Below are positions 58,330 to 64,000 of a stretch of DNA of 64,000 nucleotides, piece after piece. The notes beneath the pieces are model-generated. The model saw nothing but the letters and a program-made list of their open reading frames with translations, made no database searches and was not told the DNA's origin. Position numbers and translations under genes: made by a program. Source of the stretch: Pseudomonas sp. TH41 (lineage in GTDB: Bacteria; Pseudomonadota; Gammaproteobacteria; Pseudomonadales; Pseudomonadaceae); assembly GCF_016650695.1 (NCBI RefSeq), contig NZ_JAEKFH010000003.1, forward strand, positions 2,872,001 to 2,936,000, given 5' to 3'. Positions within the stretch are counted from its first letter, which is position 1; each line of letters opens with the position of its first letter.

Positions 58330-59254
58330 AGGGTAAGTGCGATCTTTCGGCTTTCGCGGTGAGCTGCTCCCGGCAATAGTCGGCAAACAACTGCGCCGGT
58401 TTGGTCAGTTGCCCGCGCTTCAACCACGCAGCCACCAGCCCTGAGCCGGTGACGTCTTCGACGATGTCCACGCACACCACTTTCTGGCCGTCGTAGGTGC
58501 ATTCCGAATGCGGCCGGGTGACCAGGATCGAAAAGCCGAACCCTTGCCCGACCATCCCCCGCACCATCTCGATCGAGGGAGAGCTGAAGGCAATGTGCGG
58601 CGTCAGGCCGAGTTCTTCGAACAGGCTGACGAAGTAAGTCCGGCTCGGTTGCACGTCCAGCAGAATCATCGGCTCCAGGCACAGGTCGCGCAGTGACACT
58701 TGCTTCAACTGGGCAAAGCGATGATCCGCCGGCAGTAACGCGTAAGGCCGTTGTGCCGGCATCAGCGGTTCGGTCTGGATGGTGGCGTCGAGGTCGTGTT
58801 CATACAGGATCGCCAGGTCGAAGGTACCCGACGTCAGGCCTTGCACCAGCTCTTGCTGCTCGCCGTCGCGGATGCGGATTTTCACCCCCGGATACAGCGC
58901 CGAGAACCCGGCAATCAACTGTGGCAAGTACAAGGGGGCAACCGTTTCGAAGCAGCCGATATCGATTTGCCCGGACACCACGTCGTTGTCGGCGAGGGCG
59001 TTCTGTTCGAACTCCTTGGCCATGCGCAACAGTTCCTGGGCCTTGCGATAGAAGCGCGCGCCGCTAGGGGTCAAGGACACACCCTGGGCGTGGTGACGGA
59101 TCAGCAGTTGCACGCCGAAGCTGTCTTCCAGGCCTTTGATCGCCGTGGAGATCGCCGGCTGGGCGATGTACAGCTTGCGCGAAGCCTCGGCGACGCTGCC
59201 GCATTCGACGGTGGTGATGAAGTATTTCAGTTGACGCAGGTTGTAGGCAGCCAC
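58325..59254 (-). CDS. LysR-family regulator of the amine module
   Basis: 309 residues from GTG 59254. N-terminal winged helix (LRQLKYFITTVECGSVAEASRKLYIAQPAIS) and a two-lobed effector domain. GAGG lies seven bases before the GTG; a longer frame reaches 59353. Divergent from the aldehyde dehydrogenase, with a LysR-type palindrome in between, so it probably controls that gene set. Effector unknown. The last five bases lie inside a REP arm. Confidence 0.9.
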   Translation of the reverse strand: MAAYNLRQLKYFITTVECGSVAEASRKLYIAQPAISTAIKGLEDSFGVQLLIRHHAQGVSLTPSGARFYRKAQELLRMAKEFEQNALADNDVVSGQIDIGCFETVAPLYLPQLIAGFSALYPGVKIRIRDGEQQELVQGLTSGTFDLAILYEHDLDATIQTEPLMPAQRPYALLPADHRFAQLKQVSLRDLCLEPMILLDVQPSRTYFVSLFEELGLTPHIAFSSPSIEMVRGMVGQGFGFSILVTRPHSECTYDGQKVVCVDIVEDVTGSGLVAAWLKRGQLTKPAQLFADYCREQLTAKAERSHLPL

Positions 59255-59327
59255 GGCAAACCTCGGGGTGGATGGACTATACATCCAGGCAATTTTCGCG
59301 CCGACTGCATCCGTTCTGACGACGGTG

Positions 59328-59344
59328 TTGTTAGGCCTGAACAA
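59328..59344. promoter_or_regulatory. LysR-type operator (T-N11-A)
   Basis: TTGTT-AGGCCTG-AACAA: perfect 5-bp arms in the T-N11-A arrangement, 73 bp upstream of the LysR start and 122 bp upstream of the dehydrogenase. Confidence 0.6.
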
Positions 59345-59466
59345 TAACCACATAACCGCGCAACCGGGGAGATTGGCTGCCCAGTTTTTTCATGGTCTGC
59401 GAAGACATTTTTACTATTTTTCCTGGTCGAGGGCCTGGGCCACCATCCAATTCACAAGAAAAGCCC

Positions 59467-60972
59467 ATGGAGCATCTGAACGTGTTCGAGCTTACATACT
59501 GGCAAAACAAGGCCGCTGCACTGCCGTTTCCAGATCAGGCACTGATCGACGGCAAACCCCATTCGGCGCAGTCGGGACAGACCTTCGCCGTGATCAACCC
59601 CGCCACCGGCCAGTGTCTGGCTAACGTGGCCGCTTGCGGCGATGAAGACGTGAACGCGGCTGTGCGCAGTGCGCGGCAAGTGTTCGAGGCTGGAACCTGG
59701 GCGGCGCGTTCGCCGGGCGAGCGCAAGCAAGTGCTGTTGCGCCTGGCTGATCTGATCATGGATCACCGCGAAGAACTGGCGTTGCTTGATTCGCTGAACA
59801 TGGGCAAACCGGTGATGGATGCCTACAACATCGACGTGCCGGGCGCTGCCGGCGTGTTTCGCTGGTACGCCGAAAGCCTCGACAAACTGTATGACCAGAT
59901 TGCCCCCAGCGCGCAGAACGTACTGGCGACCATCACCCGCGAAGCGCTCGGTGTGGTGGCTGCAGTGGTGCCATGGAATTTCCCGTTGGACATGGCAGCG
60001 TGGAAACTTGCCCCGGCCTTGGCTGCTGGTAACTCGGTGGTCCTCAAACCCGCCGAGCAATCACCGTTTTCCGCGCTGCGTCTGGCCGAGCTGGCGCTGG
60101 AAGCCGGCCTGCCGCCAGGTGTGCTGAACGTAGTGCCGGGTCTCGGTGAGCAGACCGGCAAAGCCCTCGGTTTGCACCCGGACATCGATTGCCTGGTCTT
60201 CACCGGCTCCACCGAAGTCGGCAAATACTTCATGCAGTATTCCGCGCAATCGAACCTCAAGCAGGTGTGGCTGGAATGCGGCGGCAAGAGTGCGAATCTG
60301 GTGTTCGCCGACTGTCAGGACCTTGATCTGGCCGCCGAGAAAGCGGCGTTCGGGATCTTCTTCAATCAGGGTGAAGTCTGCTCGGCCAACTCGCGCTTGC
60401 TGGTGGAACGTTCGATTCATGATGAATTCGTCGAACGCCTCAAGGTGCAGGCCGAACGCTGGCAGCCGGGTGATCCGCTGGACCCGTCGAGCAATGCCGG
60501 GGCGATTGTCGACAGCCGCCAGACTGCGCGCATCATGAAGTTCATCGAGCAGGCCGAACGCCTGGGCGCGACGAAGGTGTGTGGTGGTCGGCAATCGATC
60601 TTCAACGGCTCCGACAACTTTATTCAGCCGACCATTTTCACCCACGTGCGTGCGGACATGCCGCTGTTCCGCGATGAAGTATTCGGCCCGGTGCTGGCCA
60701 TCACAGCCTTCGATGACGAGGCACACGCCTTGCAACTGGCGAACGACAGCGTCTACGGTCTGGCCGCTTCGCTGTGGACCGACGACCTCAATCGTGCCCA
60801 CCGTGTGGCGCGACAATTGCGAGCGGGCACGGTGTCGGTCAACAGTGTCGATGCACTCGACGTGACCGTACCTTTTGGCGGTGGCAAGCAGTCCGGGTTC
60901 GGCCGCGACTTGTCGCTGCACTCATTCGATAAATACACTCAGTTGAAGACCACCTGGTTTCAATTGCGCTAA
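59467..60972 (+). CDS. Aldehyde dehydrogenase, PuuC/KauB-like
   Basis: 501 residues. PWNFP (169-173), Glu270 (LECGGKS) and Cys305 (FNQGEVC) are present. The N-terminal EHLNVFELTYWQNKAAAL and overall sequence resemble the gamma-aminobutyraldehyde/polyamine-aldehyde group. It should oxidise the aldehyde made by the transaminase that follows 24 bp later. Exact substrate unknown. Confidence 0.88.
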   Translation: MEHLNVFELTYWQNKAAALPFPDQALIDGKPHSAQSGQTFAVINPATGQCLANVAACGDEDVNAAVRSARQVFEAGTWAARSPGERKQVLLRLADLIMDHREELALLDSLNMGKPVMDAYNIDVPGAAGVFRWYAESLDKLYDQIAPSAQNVLATITREALGVVAAVVPWNFPLDMAAWKLAPALAAGNSVVLKPAEQSPFSALRLAELALEAGLPPGVLNVVPGLGEQTGKALGLHPDIDCLVFTGSTEVGKYFMQYSAQSNLKQVWLECGGKSANLVFADCQDLDLAAEKAAFGIFFNQGEVCSANSRLLVERSIHDEFVERLKVQAERWQPGDPLDPSSNAGAIVDSRQTARIMKFIEQAERLGATKVCGGRQSIFNGSDNFIQPTIFTHVRADMPLFRDEVFGPVLAITAFDDEAHALQLANDSVYGLAASLWTDDLNRAHRVARQLRAGTVSVNSVDALDVTVPFGGGKQSGFGRDLSLHSFDKYTQLKTTWFQLR

Positions 60973-60996
60973 TAACAAAAAAACGGAGAACTGGCG

Positions 60997-62367
60997 ATGA
61001 CCACACCACGTGAAACCCGCGACTACCAGGCCGCCGATGCTGCGCACCACATCCACGCATTCGTCGATCAAAAGGCACTCAACGACGAAGGGCCACGCGT
61101 GATGGTCCGTGGCGAGCGCCTGCATCTGTGGGACAACGATGGTCGGCGTTACCTCGACGGCATGTCCGGGCTGTGGTGCACAAACCTCGGTTACGGCCGC
61201 AAGGACCTGGCGGCGGCCGCGACTAAACAGCTTGAGCAGTTGCCTTACTACAACATGTTTTTCCACACCACCCACCCGCAGGTGATCGAGCTGTCGGAGC
61301 TGCTGTTCAGCCTGCTGCCGGGACACTACAGCCACGCGATCTACACCAACTCGGGCTCGGAAGCCAACGAGGTGCTGATCCGTACCGTGCGCCGTTACTG
61401 GACGATCCTCGGCAAGCCCGAGAAGAAAGTCATGATCGGTCGCTGGAACGGTTACCACGGCTCGACCCTGGCCGCGACGGCGCTCGGTGGCATGAAGTTC
61501 ATGCACGAAATGGGCGGCATGATTCCGGACATCGAACACATCGATGAACCGTACTTTTTTGCCCACGACGGCAATCTGACCCCGGCCGAGTTTGGACTGC
61601 GGGCAGCACAGCAACTGGAAGCGAAGATTCTCGAACTCGGCGCGGACAAGGTCGCCGGCTTCATCGCCGAACCGTTCCAGGGCGCGGGCGGGATGATCTT
61701 TCCGCCAGAAAGCTACTGGCCGGAAATTCAGCGGATCTGCCGCAAGTACGATGTGCTGCTGTGCGCCGATGAAGTGATCGGCGGCTTCGGTCGAACCGGC
61801 GAATGGTTCGCCCACGAGCACTTCGGTTTCGAGCCGGACACGCTGTCCATCGCCAAGGGGTTGACCTCGGGTTATATCCCCATGGGCGGACTGATCCTGT
61901 CGAAAAAAATGGCCCAGGTGCTGGTGGAGCAGGGCGGGGTGTTTGCCCACGGGTTGACCTATTCCGGGCACCCGGTGGCGGCGGCAGTGGCCATCGCCAA
62001 CCTCAAGGCGTTGCGCGATGAGGGGGTGGTGACGCGGGTCAAGGACGACATCGGGCCGTACTTGCAACAGTGCTTGCGCGAGGTGTTCGGCAATCACCCG
62101 TTGGTTGGGGATATTCAAGGCGTCGGTATGGTCGCGGCACTGCAATTGGCGGAGGACAAAACCAGCCGCAAGCGCTTTGCCAACGAAAACGATATTGCCT
62201 GGCGATGCCGCACGATTGGCTTTGAGGAAGGGGTGATTATTCGCTCGACGCTGGGGCGAATGATCATGGCGCCGGCGTTGATTGCCAGTCGAGAGGAGGT
62301 TGATGAGCTGGTGGGGAAAACCCTGAAAGCGGTTGATCGTACGGCACAGGAATACGGCCGTCTCTGA
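60997..62367 (+). CDS. Class III omega-aminotransferase, SpuC-like
   Basis: 456 residues, PLP enzyme. Lys287 in SIAKGLTSGYIPMGG binds PLP; DEVIGGFGRTGEWF and RWNGYHGSTLAATALGG resemble the putrescine-pyruvate transaminase SpuC, which favours a diamine or related omega-amine donor. Pyruvate as acceptor is inference. One operon with the dehydrogenase upstream. Confidence 0.88.
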   Translation: MTTPRETRDYQAADAAHHIHAFVDQKALNDEGPRVMVRGERLHLWDNDGRRYLDGMSGLWCTNLGYGRKDLAAAATKQLEQLPYYNMFFHTTHPQVIELSELLFSLLPGHYSHAIYTNSGSEANEVLIRTVRRYWTILGKPEKKVMIGRWNGYHGSTLAATALGGMKFMHEMGGMIPDIEHIDEPYFFAHDGNLTPAEFGLRAAQQLEAKILELGADKVAGFIAEPFQGAGGMIFPPESYWPEIQRICRKYDVLLCADEVIGGFGRTGEWFAHEHFGFEPDTLSIAKGLTSGYIPMGGLILSKKMAQVLVEQGGVFAHGLTYSGHPVAAAVAIANLKALRDEGVVTRVKDDIGPYLQQCLREVFGNHPLVGDIQGVGMVAALQLAEDKTSRKRFANENDIAWRCRTIGFEEGVIIRSTLGRMIMAPALIASREEVDELVGKTLKAVDRTAQEYGRL

Positions 62368-62387
62368 TCTTAAATTAGTGTGATCCC

Positions 62388-62464
62388 AAAAAGATCGCAG
62401 CCTTCGGCAGCTCCTACAGGGGATCGCATTCCTGTGTAGGAGCTGCCGAAGGCTGCGATCTTTT
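62388..62464. repeat. REP doublet between transaminase and ABC genes
   Basis: Arms 62388-62418 and 62435-62464, GATCGCAGCCTTCGGCAGCTCC family. The remainder of the 360-bp gap (62465-62727) shows no gene; it should hold the promoter of the transporter, but I see no clear boxes. Confidence 0.87.
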
Positions 62465-62727
62465 GCTTTTGATTGAGCGTTGCACCCACCCCGTGCACCC
62501 CCGCCAACACCGCCCTTTCCCAGCGCACGCTACCCAGTTTTTTCATCGCTCCCATCGACATATTTCCTAATTTTCCTAATCCCTGCCTTGGTCCAACATC
62601 GACTTCGCCAGTCAGCCAAACGTTGACCACCGACGGGTCCATTCAGAGACCACAGGTGGCATCTGCTCCAAGGCCACTGACCGTACTGCCCATTACAAAA
62701 CTAAATCAACAGCTTTGGGAGTGCTCC

Positions 62728-63714
62728 ATGAAAAAGTCCTTGTTTACCCGCTTCGCTCATCCACTGGCGGTCACCGCCATTGCCGCGACGGTCGCTACCA
62801 GCGCCCAGGCCGGCACCCTGTCCATCGGTCACACCACGTGGGTTGGCTATGGCACGCTCTACCTGGCTCAGGATCTGGGCTACTTCAAGGAAAACGGCTT
62901 GACCGTCGAACTACCCGTCGTCGAAGAGGCCTCGATGTACATGGCCGCGCAGGCGTCGGGGGAGTTGTCGGGCTCGGCGTCGACCATCGACGAAGTGCTC
63001 AAGTACCGCCCGCAATTTTGCTTCAAGGCCGTCGCCGCACTCGATGACAGCCATGGTGGCGACGGTGTGCTCGTGGGCAAGGACGTCAAGAGCCTGCAGG
63101 AGCTGAAGGGTCAAGCGGTGGCGGTGAACGAAGGGTCGACCTCGCAGTTCTGGCTATCGTATCTGCTGAAAAAACACGGCATGAAAATGAGCGACATCAC
63201 CGTGCAAAACATGACGGCTGACGACGCTGCTACCGCATTTATCGCCGGTCGCGTGCCGGCCGCCGTGACCTGGGAACCGCACCTGTCGATGGTTCGCAGC
63301 AAGAATCAAGGCAAGGTCCTGATCGACAGCAGCAGCACGCCGGGGGTAATTGTCGACGTGGTGGCGCTCAACTGTTCGGTCATCGAAAAGCAGCCAGAAG
63401 ACGTCAAGGCATTGGTCGCCGGGTTGTACAAAGCGGTGAAATACACCCAGGAGCATCCGCAAGAGGCCTACAAAATAATGGCCAAAGGCGTCGGTGGTTA
63501 CCTCGCCGATCCGAAGGAGCTGGCCGCCGCCGCGCAAGGCGTGCGCTTCTACGATCAAGCCATGAGCGAAAAACTCCTGGGCTCGCCGGGCAAACCGGGT
63601 GACAGCGAGCCGTTGATCAAACTGGCCAACGAAACCGCCAGTGAATTGCAGGGCAAACCCTACAACGTCAGCAATGACGACCTGATCGACAACCGTTTCG
63701 TCAGCCCGCTCTAG
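62728..63714 (+). CDS. ABC substrate-binding protein, NitT/TauT type
   Basis: 328 residues. Signal peptide ending SAQA (28). The mature part begins GTLSIGHTTWVGYGTLYLAQ, then DLGYFKENGLTVEL, typical of the nitrate/sulfonate/taurine-binding SsuA/TauA/THI5-like family; VTWEPHLSMV is another marker. Ligand unknown; neighbours suggest an amine or amino-sulfonate. GGGAG precedes the ATG. Confidence 0.88.
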   Translation: MKKSLFTRFAHPLAVTAIAATVATSAQAGTLSIGHTTWVGYGTLYLAQDLGYFKENGLTVELPVVEEASMYMAAQASGELSGSASTIDEVLKYRPQFCFKAVAALDDSHGGDGVLVGKDVKSLQELKGQAVAVNEGSTSQFWLSYLLKKHGMKMSDITVQNMTADDAATAFIAGRVPAAVTWEPHLSMVRSKNQGKVLIDSSSTPGVIVDVVALNCSVIEKQPEDVKALVAGLYKAVKYTQEHPQEAYKIMAKGVGGYLADPKELAAAAQGVRFYDQAMSEKLLGSPGKPGDSEPLIKLANETASELQGKPYNVSNDDLIDNRFVSPL

Positions 63715-63723
63715 GAGGTTCGC

Positions 63724-64000
63724 ATGTTCAAGCGCAATTCATGGCTGAGCCGCTGTATGACGCCCAAGACCGGCCTGCCCGTGCAGGTCATCTGGAGCGC
63801 GAGCGGTCTGGCCTGGCTTTTATTGATCGGCCTGTGGGCCGGATTGTCTTACGGCGGCGTGGTGCCGGGCATGTTCCTGCCAACACCGGGGGCGGTGGTC
63901 GAGGCCGCCGTGCGCCTGGGTCGCGACGGCACGCTCGGTCAACACGTGTGGGCCAGCGTTGAAGTGGTGATGGTCGGTTTCATCGTCTCGTCCCTGGTGG
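63724..64000 (+). CDS. ABC transporter permease (5' part only)
   Basis: First 92 residues of a TauC/SsuC-type permease: a helix at about 23-48 (IWSASGLAWLLLIGLWAGL), then FLPTPGAVVEAAV, typical of this family, and the start of the next helix. AGGAGG is seven to eight bases before the ATG, nine bases after the binding-protein stop. An ATPase gene is expected beyond the right edge. Confidence 0.87.
   Translation, partial: MFKRNSWLSRCMTPKTGLPVQVIWSASGLAWLLLIGLWAGLSYGGVVPGMFLPTPGAVVEAAVRLGRDGTLGQHVWASVEVVMVGFIVSSLV

Noticed and set aside
56848..58386. 512-residue minus-strand open frame
   Set aside because: Mirror of hrpB running into the REP doublet; no domain.
62473..62727. N-terminal extension of the ABC binding protein
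   Set aside because: The frame is open to 62473, but the signal peptide and ribosome site place the start at 62728.

Overview
The window is a high-GC chromosomal segment of a Pseudomonas, most likely of the P. fluorescens group. Three things point there. The gene order follows the P. aeruginosa PA4023-PA3961 block almost gene for gene. Most proteins are recognisable Pseudomonas housekeeping proteins. The intergenic spaces carry many paired palindromes built on GTAGGAGCTGCCGMAGGCTG or GTAGGAGCGAGCTTGCTCGC, typical of fluorescent pseudomonads. I see no rRNA, tRNA, CRISPR array, insertion sequence or prophage. Family assignments rest on motifs and gene order that I recognise, not on database searches.

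Layout. (1) 1-4872: ethanolamine catabolism, with permease eat (cut by the left edge), aldehyde dehydrogenase exaC and the divergent sigma54 activator eatR; a sigma54 promoter and a candidate activator palindrome lie between the last two. (2) 5070-7325: mpl-ubiX-yceK-like operon, peptidoglycan recycling and prenyl-FMN synthesis. (3) 7414-14566: mixed genes, including a lipoprotein with MORN repeats and a C13 (caspase-fold) peptidase domain, a MaoC protein, the lrgAB pair, a Lon-N protein, a DedA-PAP2 fusion and 3-methyladenine glycosylase. (4) 14756-26207: a long plus-strand envelope and growth block, proA-nadD-rsfS-rlmH-mrdA-rodA-mltB-rlpA-dacC-ybeD-lipB-lipA, closed by a strong terminator, then an LD-carboxypeptidase. 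(5) 27410-33521, minus strand: leuS-lptE-holA-arfA-sltB3. (6) 35127-40764, minus strand: miaB-phoH-ybeY-corC-lnt; the corC-lnt gap holds an unusual 265-bp nested palindrome that includes the lnt start codon. (7) 41444-44957, minus strand: Sel1 protein and thiD-thiE-hemL. (8) 45271-51778, plus strand: the hybrid sensor ladS, an AidB-type acyl-CoA dehydrogenase, amn and rluE. (9) 52257-58227: Lrp/AsnC regulator, a gap with a possible small RNA, a low-complexity secreted protein, a CDF metal exporter, a small lipoprotein and hrpB. (10) 58325-64000: a LysR regulator divergent from aldehyde dehydrogenase, omega-transaminase and a NitT/Tau-type ABC importer (cut by the right edge), which looks like an amine uptake and oxidation module of unknown substrate.

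How the genes work together. The middle of the window concentrates cell-wall growth functions: PBP2 and RodA of the elongasome, MltB, RlpA, DacC, LdcA, SltB3 and Mpl for remodelling and recycling, and LptE and Lnt for outer-membrane and lipoprotein assembly. These sit beside ribosome and translation factors (RsfS, RlmH, LeuS, YbeY, MiaB, RluE, ArfA). The ends of the window are catabolic. No complete new system stands out. The most unusual signals are the three-armed palindrome over the lnt start, the unassigned transcript-like region near 52855-53052, the MORN/C13 lipoprotein and the uncharacterised amine module.
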